This document shows positions 25,330-34,005 of a stretch of DNA of 64,000 bases, one piece after another. The notes beneath the pieces are model-generated. The model ran no database searches. It was not told the origin of the DNA and worked only from the letters and a program-made list of their open reading frames with translations. Location of the stretch: assembly GCF_001866665.1 (NCBI RefSeq), contig NZ_MLYO01000037.1, forward strand, positions 17,279 through 81,278, in the 5' to 3' direction. The translations under genes were made by a program, and so were the position numbers. Source of the stretch: Streptomyces monashensis. Its GTDB lineage: Bacteria > Actinomycetota > Actinomycetes > Streptomycetales > Streptomycetaceae. How positions within the stretch are numbered: position 1 is the stretch's first letter; each line of letters starts with the position of its first letter.

Positions 25330-26115
25330 ATGGGACGTGACGCACTTCTCGACGGCAAGGTGGTGCTCGTCAACGGCGGCAGCCGGGGTGTGGGGGCCGC
25401 GATCGCGCGGGCCGCCGTCCGCGCGGGCGCCACCGTGGCCTTCACGGGCCGGCGGAGCGAGCCGGGTGAGGCGCTGGTGAGCGAGCTGGCGGCCGCCGGC
25501 GGCACGGCGATGTTCGTCCGGGCCGACCTCGCGGACGCCGCGCGGGCGAAGGCGGCGGTCGCCGAGGTGGTGGACGCCCACGGCCGCCTCGACTGCCTGG
25601 TGAACTCGGCGGGCCTCACCTCCCGGGGCACGCTGCTGGACACCACGCCGGAGCTGTTCGACCAGCACATCGCGATCAACCTCAAGGCGCCGTTCTTCGC
25701 GATGCAGGCGGCGGTCGCCGACATGGTGGCCCGCAAGGCGCCCGGCACGATCGTCAACATCATCACCTCGTCGGCGCACGGCGGTCAGCCGTTCCTCGCG
25801 CCGTACGTCGCCGCCAAGGCGGGCCTCGTGGGCCTGACCCGGAACGCGGCGCACGCCCACCGCTTCGACCGGATCCGGATCAACGGCCTGAACATCGGCT
25901 GGACGGCGACGGAGGGCGAGGACGCCACCCAGCGCGCCTTCCACGGCGCGGGCGACGACTGGCGCGAACAGGCGGCGGCGAAGCTGCCGATGGGCAAGCT
26001 CGGCCAGCCGGACGAAATCGCCGACTTCGTCGTCTTCCTGCTGTCCGACCGCTCGGGCGTGGTCACGGGCTCGGTGATCGACTGGGACCAGAACGTGCTC
26101 GGCGGCCTTGACTAG
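25330..26115 (+). CDS. SDR-family oxidoreductase
   Basis: A 261-residue classical short-chain dehydrogenase. Cofactor motif NGGSRGVGAAIA at about residues 15-26 and GRR at the end of strand 2 (favouring NADP). The NSAG motif is at about residue 94, the catalytic Ser is in ITSSAHGG, and Tyr-Lys is in PYVAAKAG. The C-terminal GVVTGSVIDWDQNVLGG is a typical closing strand. It lies 15 bases after the dioxygenase gene and 46 before the MocA-type gene, in one operon. It should oxidise a hydroxyl of the pathway intermediate. Confidence 0.9.
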   Translation: MGRDALLDGKVVLVNGGSRGVGAAIARAAVRAGATVAFTGRRSEPGEALVSELAAAGGTAMFVRADLADAARAKAAVAEVVDAHGRLDCLVNSAGLTSRGTLLDTTPELFDQHIAINLKAPFFAMQAAVADMVARKAPGTIVNIITSSAHGGQPFLAPYVAAKAGLVGLTRNAAHAHRFDRIRINGLNIGWTATEGEDATQRAFHGAGDDWREQAAAKLPMGKLGQPDEIADFVVFLLSDRSGVVTGSVIDWDQNVLGGLD

Positions 26116-26161
26116 ATCCCTCCGCACCCACCCCCGCGACCCCCTAGGAGCAGCACCCCTC

Positions 26162-27175
26162 ATGCGTATCGGAATCCTCGGCCTCGGCCGCATCGGCGCC
26201 TTCCACGCCGAGACCCTCTCCCGCCTCGACGCCGTCGAGTCGCTCGTCGTCACCGACCCGTTCGCGGACGCGGCCAAGGCCGCCGCCGAGAAGTTCGGCG
26301 CCGAGTTCGCCACGGTCGTCGACTCGCCGGAGGCGCTGCTGGCCGCCGGCGTGGACGGCATCGTGGTCGCGGCGGCCACCGACGCCCACCCCGCCCTGAT
26401 CCTGGCCGGCGTCGAGGCCGGCGTCCCGGTCTTCTGCGAGAAGCCCGTCGCGAGGACGATGAGCGAGGGCGTCGACGTGCTCAAGGCCGTCCGAGGCAGC
26501 GGCGTGCCCATCCAGATCGGCTACAACCGGCGCTTCGACGCGGGCTTCGCCGCCGCCCGGGCAGCCGTGCGGGCGGGCGAGCTGGGCGCGCTGCACACGG
26601 TCCGCTCCACGACCCTGGACCCGGCGCCGCCGCCGGCCGCCTACGTCGCCGCGTCGGGCGGGATCTTCCGCGACTGTTCCGTGCACGACTTCGACATCAT
26701 CCGCTGGGTGACGGGCCGCGAGGTCACCGAGGTGTACGCGGTCGGCGGCAACCGGGGCGCCGACTACATCAAGGAGGCGGGCGACGCCGACACCACCGGC
26801 GCGATCCTCACCCTGGACGACGGCACGATCGCGGTCGTCTCCAACTCCCGTCACAACGCCCGGGGTTACGACGTCCGCATGGAGCTGCACGGCTTCACGG
26901 ACTCGATCGCCGTCGGTCTGGACGACAAGCTCCCGCTGCGCTCGGTGGAGCCGGGCGTGACCTTCCCGGGCGGCACCCCGCACGACTTCTTCATGGACCG
27001 CTTCACCGACGCCTACCGCGCCGAACTCAGCGCGTTCACGGAGGTCGTGGCCGGCACCCGCCCGTCCCCCTGCACCGTCGAGGACGCCCTCGAGGCCGGC
27101 TGGATCGCCGAGGCCTGCACGCTGTCCCTGCACGAGCACCGCCCGGTGACGATCGCCGAGGTGCGGCAGGCCTGA
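26162..27175 (+). CDS. Gfo/Idh/MocA-family dehydrogenase, myo-inositol 2-dehydrogenase-like
   Basis: A 337-residue NAD(P)-dependent sugar/cyclitol dehydrogenase. The N-terminal Rossmann motif is GILGLGRIGAFHAE (about 4-17), the EKP motif is FCEKPVAR, and the catalytic region is FRDCSVHDFDIIRW with Asp and His as in inositol dehydrogenases. Together with the TIM-barrel isomerase and the Rbs-type ABC importer beyond the terminator, it points to inositol or a related polyol. Other family members act on glucose or scyllo-inositol, so the symbol iolG is not assigned. A 23-base-pair hairpin follows the stop. Confidence 0.88.
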   Translation: MRIGILGLGRIGAFHAETLSRLDAVESLVVTDPFADAAKAAAEKFGAEFATVVDSPEALLAAGVDGIVVAAATDAHPALILAGVEAGVPVFCEKPVARTMSEGVDVLKAVRGSGVPIQIGYNRRFDAGFAAARAAVRAGELGALHTVRSTTLDPAPPPAAYVAASGGIFRDCSVHDFDIIRWVTGREVTEVYAVGGNRGADYIKEAGDADTTGAILTLDDGTIAVVSNSRHNARGYDVRMELHGFTDSIAVGLDDKLPLRSVEPGVTFPGGTPHDFFMDRFTDAYRAELSAFTEVVAGTRPSPCTVEDALEAGWIAEACTLSLHEHRPVTIAEVRQA

Positions 27176-27183
27176 CCTCCCGG

Positions 27184-27234
27184 GGGTACGCGTCAGGGGT
27201 ACGGCGAGCACCGCCGTACCCCTGACGCGTACCC
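27184..27234. terminator. 23-bp perfect hairpin, bidirectional terminator
   Basis: Arms 27184-27206 and 27212-27234 are exact complements around a 5-base loop. It separates the MocA-type gene from the convergent small gene. Confidence 0.92.
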
Positions 27235-27246
27235 GCCCGGTGCCGC

Positions 27247-27441
27247 TCAGAGGCAGTAGCGCACCAGCCACTCGTCCGGGTTGTACGTGTCCCGCGCCGG
27301 ATCCGGCGAGGTCGCCGGCCTGCTCTCCACCATGTCCTGCGGGCGTATCCGCTCGGGCAGCGAGCCGAAGCGTTCGTGGCGCGAGGCCGCCGCGCCGTCG
27401 GCCTCCCGGGGCGCCTCACGTGCTTGCGTACGGTGTGTCAT
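27247..27441 (-). CDS. small conserved hypothetical protein
   Basis: A 64-residue protein. The N-terminus is Arg/Ala/Glu-rich and flexible. The C-terminal part (GSLPERIRPQDMVE, then DTYNPDEWLVRYCL) has the look of a conserved motif and recalls small Streptomyces hypotheticals. It lies between the terminator and the isomerase gene on the same strand as the ABC operon, 130 bases after it. Function unknown. Confidence 0.6.
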   Translation of the reverse strand: MTHRTQAREAPREADGAAASRHERFGSLPERIRPQDMVESRPATSPDPARDTYNPDEWLVRYCL

Positions 27442-27571
27442 CGCGTCCTCCCGTCTGCGCGGGCCTCCCCCGTCGTCCCCACAACGCCCGCGTGCCCCCG
27501 GTTGGTTCCCGGCCGCCGTGCGACCGAATCCACCGGGGGCACGCAGGAATGCCCGTGACCGCGCCGCTCGC

Positions 27572-28480
27572 TCAGGCCCCGCAGGAGCGCAGGAACCTGC
27601 GGGTGCGGACCGCGATCGGCAGGGGCCGGTCCGGCTCGCACGGGTACATGTCCTGCTCGACGATGGCGAACAGGTCCGCGCCCAGCCGCTGTGCCGCCTC
27701 GAGGACGGGTCCCAGCTCCGGCACGCCGGCGGGTGGTTCGCACATCACCCCCTGCGCGACGGCCGGTCCGAAGGGGGTGCCCTTCGCCCGGACGTCGGCG
27801 AGGATCTCCGGGTCCACCTGCTTGAGGTGCAGATAGCCGATGCGCTCGCCGTAGGTCTCGATCAGCTTGATGCTGTCCCCGCCGCAGTACGCGTAGTGCC
27901 CGGTGTCCAGGCAGAGGTTGACCAGCTCGGAGTCGGTCGAGTCCAGGAACCGTTCGACGTGGTCCTCGGTGTCGATGTGGGTGTCGGCGTGCGGGTGGAC
28001 CACGATGTCCAGGCCGTACGTCTCCTTGACCTCGTGCCCGAGCCGCTCCATGCCCTTGGTCAGGTGCGCCCACTGCTCGGCGGTCAGCTCCGCCGGCTCC
28101 AGGATCTCGGCGGTCTTGTCGTCCCGCCAGAAGGAGGGGATGACCACCAGGTGCCGCGCGCCCGTGGCCCGGGTGAGCTCGGCGACCTGGCTGACGTGCG
28201 CCCAGGTCGCGTCCCAGACGGAGGGGCCGCGGTGCATGCCGGTGAAGACCGTGCCCGCCGAGACCTTCAGATCGCGCCGGGCCAGCTCGTCGCGCAGGCG
28301 GGCCGGGTCGGTGGGGAGGTAGCCGTAGGGGCCGAGTTCGATCCACTCGTAGCCCGCCTCGGCGACCTCGTCCAGGAAGCGGTCCCAGGGAACCTGCTGC
28401 GGGTCGTCGGGGAACCAGACGCCCCAGGAGTCGGGAGCCGAGCCGACCCGGATGCGGTCCAGCGGGGTGGGGTGCGCCAT
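27572..28480 (-). CDS. sugar phosphate isomerase/epimerase, TIM barrel (IolE-like)
   Basis: A 302-residue xylose-isomerase-like barrel. The first strand is RVGSAPDSWGVWFPDD, and metal-ligand candidates are in IVVHPHADTHIDTE, NLCLDTGHYAYCGGD and YLHLKQVDP. The family includes inosose dehydratase and inosose isomerase. It starts 2 bases after the ABC ATPase gene stops, so import and isomerisation are coupled in one operon. With the MocA-type dehydrogenase nearby, inositol or cyclitol breakdown is the most likely pathway. Confidence 0.85.
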   Translation of the reverse strand: MAHPTPLDRIRVGSAPDSWGVWFPDDPQQVPWDRFLDEVAEAGYEWIELGPYGYLPTDPARLRDELARRDLKVSAGTVFTGMHRGPSVWDATWAHVSQVAELTRATGARHLVVIPSFWRDDKTAEILEPAELTAEQWAHLTKGMERLGHEVKETYGLDIVVHPHADTHIDTEDHVERFLDSTDSELVNLCLDTGHYAYCGGDSIKLIETYGERIGYLHLKQVDPEILADVRAKGTPFGPAVAQGVMCEPPAGVPELGPVLEAAQRLGADLFAIVEQDMYPCEPDRPLPIAVRTRRFLRSCGA

Positions 28481-28482
28481 GG

Positions 28483-29394
28483 TCAGGTGTTTCCTTCCGG
28501 AGAGGTCGCCACGGGTGCGGTCAGGTCGCTCTCCTCGGGGAGTTCCTCGGTGTCGACGCCGCGTACCTGGGCCAGTTCGTGCTTGAGCGCGGCGAGTTCG
28601 GCGCCGCCTGCCATGTGGTTGGTCAGCTCCTCCAGGCTGATCTGCGCACGCTCGGCGGAGAGTTCGAGGGTGCCGAGGCGCAGGACGCTGAAGTGGTCGC
28701 CGACCATGTAGGCGTGGTGGGGGTTGTGGGTGATGAAGATGACGCCGAGGCCGCGGTCGCGCGCGGCGGCGATGTACTTCAGGACCACGCCGGACTGCTT
28801 GACGCCGAGCGCGGCGGTCGGCTCGTCGAGGATCAGGACGCGGGCGCCGAAGTAGACGGCGCGGGCGATGGCGACGCACTGGCGCTGGCCGCCGGAGAGG
28901 GTGCCGATGGGCTGTTCCAGGTCGTCCAGGACGATGCCCATGTTGCGCAGTTCCTCGTCCGCCGTGGCCTTCATCCCGGCGATGTCCAGGCGCCGGACCG
29001 GCCAGGGGCCCTTCGTCATCTCCGAGCCCAGGAAGAAGTTGCGCCACACCGGCATCAACGGCACCGTCGCCAGGTCCTGGTAGACGGTGGCGATGCCCTT
29101 GTCGAGGGCCTCGCGCGGGCTGCTGAAGCGCACCGGCCGGCCGTCGACCAGGAACTCGCCCTCGGTGTGCTGGTGCAGACCCGAGATGATCTTGATAAGG
29201 GTGGACTTGCCGGCGCCGTTGTCACCGAGCACGCAGGTCACGTTGTTCGCGTGCACGGTGAGGTCCACGCCGTGCAGCGCGCGGATGTTGCCGTAGGACT
29301 TGCCCGCGCCCCGCAGTTCGACCAGGGCCCCCTCGCCCGCGGGCGGGGTGTCGGCGAGCACGGCGCCGTGGGCGGCTGCCTTGTTGTCAGTCAT
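28483..29394 (-). CDS. ABC sugar importer ATPase, single domain
   Basis: A 303-residue ATP-binding subunit. Walker A GDNGAGKST, signature LSGGQRQ, Walker B VLILDEPTAAL and switch ITHN are all present. It has one nucleotide-binding domain, unlike RbsA/XylG-type fusions with two, so it probably works as a homodimer. Residues about 265-303 form an acidic tail after the core. I chose the ATG at 29394, where MTDNK begins; the gene lies between the permease and isomerase genes. Confidence 0.93.
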   Translation of the reverse strand: MTDNKAAAHGAVLADTPPAGEGALVELRGAGKSYGNIRALHGVDLTVHANNVTCVLGDNGAGKSTLIKIISGLHQHTEGEFLVDGRPVRFSSPREALDKGIATVYQDLATVPLMPVWRNFFLGSEMTKGPWPVRRLDIAGMKATADEELRNMGIVLDDLEQPIGTLSGGQRQCVAIARAVYFGARVLILDEPTAALGVKQSGVVLKYIAAARDRGLGVIFITHNPHHAYMVGDHFSVLRLGTLELSAERAQISLEELTNHMAGGAELAALKHELAQVRGVDTEELPEESDLTAPVATSPEGNT

Positions 29395-29399
29395 CGCTC

Positions 29400-30479
29400 T
29401 CACCTCCGGGTCGCCGCGCGGCTGACCCACAGATTGATCAGGACGGCGCCGAGGAGCATCACGCCGAGGAAGGCCTTGAACCAGTCGGGGTTCCAGCCGG
29501 CGTACACGATGCCCTGCTGCACCATGCCGAACATGAACGCGCCGAAGACCGGGCCGATCGCCGAACCCGAGCCGCCGGTCAGCAGACAGCCGCCGATGAC
29601 GGCCGCGGCGATGTAGAGCAGCTCCTGACCGATGCCCTCACCGGACTGCACCGTGTTGAAGGAGAACAGCTGGTGCATGCCGATGAACCAGGCGCCGAAG
29701 CCGACCAGCATGAACAGCGAGATCTTCGTGAACGTCACCGGGACACCGACGGCCCGCGCGCTCTCCTTGTCGCCGCCGACCGCGAAGATCCAGTTGCCGT
29801 ACTTCGTGCGCAGCAGCACCCAGGTGGCTATGGCCGCGAAGACCACCCACCACACCACGGTGATCTTCACCTGCACCCCGCCGACGTCGAACGACGACGC
29901 GAAGACCTTCCTGGCCTGGTCGAAGCCGTCCATGTCGCTGATGTCGTCGGTGGCGACGTTTCCGGTGACGAGCTTGGTCACCGCCAGGTTCACGCCCTGG
30001 AGGATCAGGAAGGTGCCCAGGGTGACCAGGAAGCTGGGCAGCCCCGTCTTCACCACGACCCAGCCGTTGAAGAAGCCGATCGCGAGGGAGACGGCCAGGG
30101 CGACGATCACGCCCGTCCACACGTTCAGGGTCAGCTGGTAGCTGAGCATGCTCGCGGTGAGGGCGGAGGAGATCACGGCGACGCCGGAGGAGAGGTCGAA
30201 CTCGCCGCCGATCATCAGCAGGGCCACCGGCAGGGCCATGATCCCGATGGTCGAGGACTGGTAGAGGATCGTCGCCATCGAGCTGCCCTGGCGGACCGAG
30301 GGCGCGACGGCCAGGAAGAAGACCAGTACGGCGGCGGCGCCGAGGAAGACGCCCACCTCCGGCCGGGCCAGCAGGCGCAGCGCCAGGGGGCGCCGGGCGG
30401 TGCGGCCGTCGGTCGTCCGGGGACCGGAGGCCGGGGGTGTCGTCCCCACGGCCGGCTCGGCGTGCTGGGCCATGCTCAT
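29400..30479 (-). CDS. ABC sugar importer permease, RbsC family
   Basis: A 359-residue membrane protein with about nine hydrophobic segments after a 40-residue cytoplasmic start. GGEFDLSSG and FAVGGDKESARAVGVPV are signature stretches of the ribose/inositol-type permeases. Its ATG overlaps the stop of the binding-protein gene by one base (TGATG), and the ATPase gene starts 5 bases after it, so the importer is one translational unit. Confidence 0.93.
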   Translation of the reverse strand: MSMAQHAEPAVGTTPPASGPRTTDGRTARRPLALRLLARPEVGVFLGAAAVLVFFLAVAPSVRQGSSMATILYQSSTIGIMALPVALLMIGGEFDLSSGVAVISSALTASMLSYQLTLNVWTGVIVALAVSLAIGFFNGWVVVKTGLPSFLVTLGTFLILQGVNLAVTKLVTGNVATDDISDMDGFDQARKVFASSFDVGGVQVKITVVWWVVFAAIATWVLLRTKYGNWIFAVGGDKESARAVGVPVTFTKISLFMLVGFGAWFIGMHQLFSFNTVQSGEGIGQELLYIAAAVIGGCLLTGGSGSAIGPVFGAFMFGMVQQGIVYAGWNPDWFKAFLGVMLLGAVLINLWVSRAATRR

Positions 30480-31498
30480 CACCGGGTCCCCTTCGCGGCG
30501 AACGCGGCGACCTTGTCGACGTTGGACTTGTCGACGAAGGCAGGGCCGGTGAGCACCGGCTGGACGCCGCCGCCGCTGTAGTTGCCGTTGTTCTTGTAGA
30601 GCCACAGTGCGTCGACGGCCAGGTAGCCCTGGAGGTAGGGCTGCTGGTCGACGGCGAACTCGATGCTGCCGTTCTGGACGGCCTTGACGAGGTCTTTGTT
30701 CAGGTCGAACGTGGCGACCTTGGCCTTGCTGCCCGCGTCGCCCACCGACTGCACGGCGGTGAGGGCGAAGGGGGCGCCCAGGGTGACGACCGTGTCGATC
30801 GAGCTGTCCTGCTTCAGCTTCGCCGTGATCGTCGACCGCACGGACGGCATGTCGGTGCCGTTCACGTACAGGGTCTCAGTGGTGCCCTTGAACGTCTTCT
30901 GCACCCCGTCGCAGCGCTGGGTGAGACCCACGTTGCCCTGTTCCTGGATGACGCAGACGATCTTCTTGGCGCCGGTCGTGTTCAGCTTGTCGCCGAACGC
31001 CTCGCCCGCGACGCTCTCGTCCTGGCCGAAGAACGACAGCAGGCCGAGCTGCTTCCAGTCGCTCAGCCCCGAGTTGAGGCCCACCACCGGGATGCCCGCC
31101 TGCTCGGACTTGCCGATGACGCTCTTCATCGCGTCCGGCTTGGCCAGCGTGACCGCGATGCCGTCCACCTTCTGGTCGATCGCGTTCTGCACCAGGTTGG
31201 CCTGGTTGCCCGCGTTCGGGTCGGCGGAGTAGACCAGCTTGATGTTGTCCTTGGCGGCGGCCGCCTCGGCGCCCTTGCGGACGGTGTCCCAGAAGGTGTC
31301 GCCGGGCGCCTGGTGCGTGACCATGGCGACGGTCATCCGAGGGGTGTTGGCCTTGCCCGCCGAGGCGTTCTGGGCCGCCTCCTCGGCCTTTTTCCCACCG
31401 TGGGCGCTGGCGCACCCGGCGAGGGTGAGGGCCGCCGCCGCGGCCACCGCCACGAAGGGGGCCGATCGGCGAAAGCGGGAGGGAGAAGAGCGGTCCAT
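30479..31498 (-). CDS. ABC sugar-binding lipoprotein, RbsB family
   Basis: A 339-residue lipoprotein. The signal peptide ends in a lipobox LAGC near residue 29. The mature part is a type I binding protein: MVTHQAPGDTFWDTVRKGAE at the ligand cleft, DGIAVTLAKPDAM at the hinge region, and Asn/Asp/Arg sites typical of pentose or inositol binding. It is the first gene of the permease-ATPase-isomerase operon and has a visible promoter at 31557-31585. It is divergent from a GntR/UTRA regulator. Confidence 0.93.
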   Translation of the reverse strand: MDRSSPSRFRRSAPFVAVAAAAALTLAGCASAHGGKKAEEAAQNASAGKANTPRMTVAMVTHQAPGDTFWDTVRKGAEAAAAKDNIKLVYSADPNAGNQANLVQNAIDQKVDGIAVTLAKPDAMKSVIGKSEQAGIPVVGLNSGLSDWKQLGLLSFFGQDESVAGEAFGDKLNTTGAKKIVCVIQEQGNVGLTQRCDGVQKTFKGTTETLYVNGTDMPSVRSTITAKLKQDSSIDTVVTLGAPFALTAVQSVGDAGSKAKVATFDLNKDLVKAVQNGSIEFAVDQQPYLQGYLAVDALWLYKNNGNYSGGGVQPVLTGPAFVDKSNVDKVAAFAAKGTR

Positions 31499-31556
31499 CT
31501 TTCCAGCACCTCACTGTGCGTGCGACGGGGGAAGGACGCTGATGCGTTGGGACGGG

Positions 31557-31585
31557 ATCCAAGTCCCTGGTGAGCCCGCTGTCAA
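31557..31585 (-). promoter_or_regulatory. promoter of the sugar importer operon
   Basis: Reading leftwards: -35 TTGACA (31580-31585), a 17-base spacer and TTGGAT (31557-31562). This gives a leader of about 50 bases before the lipoprotein ATG. It lies in an unusually AT-rich spacer. Confidence 0.6.
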
Positions 31586-31637
31586 TACTTTGTTAAGACA
31601 TCATTTCACGAACAGGTCCGAATGTAAGTACAAAGCG

Positions 31638-31667
31638 TTGACATCTGGACCTTCGCGGGCCTACACC
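31638..31667 (+). promoter_or_regulatory. promoter of the GntR/UTRA gene, leaderless
   Basis: -35 TTGACA at 31638-31643, 18-base spacer, TACACC at 31662-31667. The ATG at 31676 falls where transcription should start, so the mRNA is probably leaderless. Confidence 0.55.
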
Positions 31668-31675
31668 TGACAGGC

Positions 31676-32467
31676 ATGAGCCCAGTACACCGCACACCGC
31701 AGCGAACGGCACCGGGTGACCGGGCGCTCGACAGCCTCACGTTCGCCCTGGACCGCACGAGTCCGGTACCGCTGTACTACCAGTTCGCGCAGCAACTGGA
31801 GGCCGCCATCGAGCAGGGGGCGCTCGCCCCCGGCAACCTGCTGGGCAACGAGGTCGACCTGTCCGTACGGCTCGGCCTGTCCCGTCCCACCGTCCGCCAG
31901 GCCATCCAGTCCCTGGTCGACAAGGGCCTGCTGGTACGTCGCCGAGGCGTCGGCACGCAGGTCGTGCACAGTCAGGTCAAGCGCCCCCTGGAGCTCAGCA
32001 GCCTCTACGACGACCTCGCCGCGGCCGGACAGGGCCCGACCACCCGGCTGCTGCGGGGCGAGCGGATCGCGGCGTCCGCCGACGTGGCCGCGGCGCTCGA
32101 CATCGCGGAGGGCGCCGAGGTCACCGTACTGGAGCGGCTGCGCTCGGCCCACGGCCAGCCGGTGGCGTTCCTGTGCAACTTCCTGCCGCCCGCACTGCTC
32201 GAACTCCCCACGGAGCGGCTGGAGTCGACGGGCCTGTACGAGATGCTGCGGTCCGCCGGGATCGTGCTGCACAGCGCCCGGCAGTCCATCGGGGCGCGCA
32301 GCGCCACCGCCGACGAGGCCGGCCTGCTGGACGAGAAGGAGGGCGCGGCCCTGCTCACCATGACGCGCACGGCGTACGACGACACGGGCCGGGCGGTGGA
32401 GTACGGCAGCCATGTCTACCGGGCCTCGCGCTACGCCTTCGACTTCCAGCTGCTGGTCAGGCCCTGA
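31676..32467 (+). CDS. GntR-family (HutC/UTRA) regulator
   Basis: A 263-residue regulator with an N-terminal winged helix (PLYYQFAQQLEAAIEQGALA, then LSVRLGLSRPTVRQAIQSLV) and a C-terminal UTRA ligand domain (LERLRSAHGQPVAFLCNFLP, and a final SRYAFDFQLLVRP). UTRA domains sense sugars, sugar phosphates or amino acids. It is divergent from the importer operon at 30479-31498 and upstream of the second importer at 32692, so it could control either or both. No ribosome site is seen, in keeping with the leaderless promoter. Confidence 0.9.
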   Translation: MSPVHRTPQRTAPGDRALDSLTFALDRTSPVPLYYQFAQQLEAAIEQGALAPGNLLGNEVDLSVRLGLSRPTVRQAIQSLVDKGLLVRRRGVGTQVVHSQVKRPLELSSLYDDLAAAGQGPTTRLLRGERIAASADVAAALDIAEGAEVTVLERLRSAHGQPVAFLCNFLPPALLELPTERLESTGLYEMLRSAGIVLHSARQSIGARSATADEAGLLDEKEGAALLTMTRTAYDDTGRAVEYGSHVYRASRYAFDFQLLVRP

Positions 32468-32691
32468 CTCCCGCAACTCCGCCCGCACGTCACCGAAGTC
32501 GCAGGTGACGATGACGATTACGTTTCGGGCAAGAGACCCCCGAGTGCGAGCCGACCTATTGACGCATGAGCGGACATGGGGGTGTTATGACGCCCACGAT
32601 GTTCGGTCGAGTTGGTTTCTGAGCGGTTTCGACAACCTTTCGGTGATCAACTCAAACCCTTGACCGAGCCCTGCATTCCTCAGGAGCCGCC

Positions 32692-34005
32692 ATGCGCCTC
32701 TCGCCCTCCGGTGTTTCCGTCCCGGGTCCCAGCCGACGCTCACTGCTCCGCGGAGCGGGCGGCGCCGTCCTGCTCGCCGGGGCCGGCATCCCCCTGCTGT
32801 CCGCCTGCGGGAGCAGCGGTTCCTCCTCCGACCCGAAGACCGTCACGGTCGGCTCCAACGCCTCGGACGCGGTACCGAAGAAGGCCTTCGAAAGCGTCTA
32901 CGCCGACTTCAAGAAGCAGTCCGGCCTCACGGTCAAGGTGAACACCAAGGACCACAACACCTTCCAGGAGCAGATCAACTCGTATCTGCAGGGCACCCCG
33001 GACGACGTCTTCAACTGGTTCGCCGGTTACCGCATGCAGTTCTTCGCGGCGAAGGGCCTGGCCTCACCGGTCGACGACGTCTGGGCGAAGATCGGGGACA
33101 ACTTCCCCGACGCGATGAAGAAGCTCAGCAAGGGCGCGGACGGCAAGTACTACTTCGTGCCGGTGACGACCTACCCCTGGGCGATCTTCTACCGCAGAAG
33201 CGTCTTCCAGCAGCACGGCTACAAGATCCCGGCCACCTGGGACGACTTCGTCGCGCTGTGCAAGCAGATGAAGAAGGACGGCCTGGTCCCGATCGCCTTC
33301 GGCGACAAGGACGCGTGGCCCGCGATGGGCACCTTCGACCAGATCAACTTCCGGCTCAACGGCTATGACTTCCACGTCCAGTTGATGACGGGCAAGGCCT
33401 CCTGGACCGACGCCAAGGTGAAGGCCGTCTTCGACCACTGGGCCGAGATCCTGCCCTACCACCAGGACGGTTTCATGGGCCGTACCTGGGAGGACGCCGC
33501 GCAGACGCTGGTCGCGAAGAAGGCCGGCATGTACCTCCTCGGTTCCTTCGTGGCCCAGCAGTTCACCAACAAGGCCGACCTGGACGACCTGGACTTCTTC
33601 CCCTTCCCGGAGATCAACTCCGCGTACGGCCAGGAGACGGTCGAGGCGCCGACCGACGGCTTCATGGTCAGCAAGTCCCCGAAGAACCACGACGGTGTCC
33701 TGAAGCTGATGGAGTACCTGGGCAGCCCGGCGGCCGAGGAGACGTACCTCAAGACCGACCCGAGCGTGGTCGCCGCCTCCAACAAGGCCTCCACCTCGGC
33801 CTACTCGCCGCTGCAGAAGAAGGCGTTCGAGATGATCGGCGCCGCCAAGAACCTCACCCAGTTCATGGACCGCGACTCCCGGCCCGACTTCACCTCCACG
33901 GTGATGCAGCCGGGGCTGCAGAAGTTCCTCCAGAACCCCCAGGGCGTGGACAGCCTGCTCTCGTCCATCGAGCGCCAGAAGAAGACGATCTTCGCGTCCC
34001 AGTGA
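32692..34005 (+). CDS. ABC carbohydrate-binding lipoprotein, MalE/UgpB type
   Basis: A 437-residue extracellular binding protein. SRRSLLRGAGG followed by a lipobox LSAC near residue 39 indicates a Tat-exported lipoprotein. The mature part has PDDVFNWFAGYRMQFFAAKG, TTYPWAIFYRRSVF and the QETVEAPTDGFMVSK region typical of family 1 sugar-binding proteins. AGGAG lies before the ATG. Two permease genes follow with overlaps; no ATPase is present, so a shared MsiK-type ATPase elsewhere is expected, as is normal in Streptomyces. The 224-base upstream spacer probably holds its promoter. Confidence 0.94.
   Translation: MRLSPSGVSVPGPSRRSLLRGAGGAVLLAGAGIPLLSACGSSGSSSDPKTVTVGSNASDAVPKKAFESVYADFKKQSGLTVKVNTKDHNTFQEQINSYLQGTPDDVFNWFAGYRMQFFAAKGLASPVDDVWAKIGDNFPDAMKKLSKGADGKYYFVPVTTYPWAIFYRRSVFQQHGYKIPATWDDFVALCKQMKKDGLVPIAFGDKDAWPAMGTFDQINFRLNGYDFHVQLMTGKASWTDAKVKAVFDHWAEILPYHQDGFMGRTWEDAAQTLVAKKAGMYLLGSFVAQQFTNKADLDDLDFFPFPEINSAYGQETVEAPTDGFMVSKSPKNHDGVLKLMEYLGSPAAEETYLKTDPSVVAASNKASTSAYSPLQKKAFEMIGAAKNLTQFMDRDSRPDFTSTVMQPGLQKFLQNPQGVDSLLSSIERQKKTIFASQ

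Noticed and set aside
22966..26511. A 1181-codon open frame on the minus strand
   Set aside because: Only its last 343 codons (the LacI gene) have protein-like content; the rest is antisense to three well-supported genes and owes its length to high GC.
32468..32691. Gene in the spacer before the second sugar importer
   Set aside because: No frame with start, ribosome site and protein-like content; treated as promoter region.
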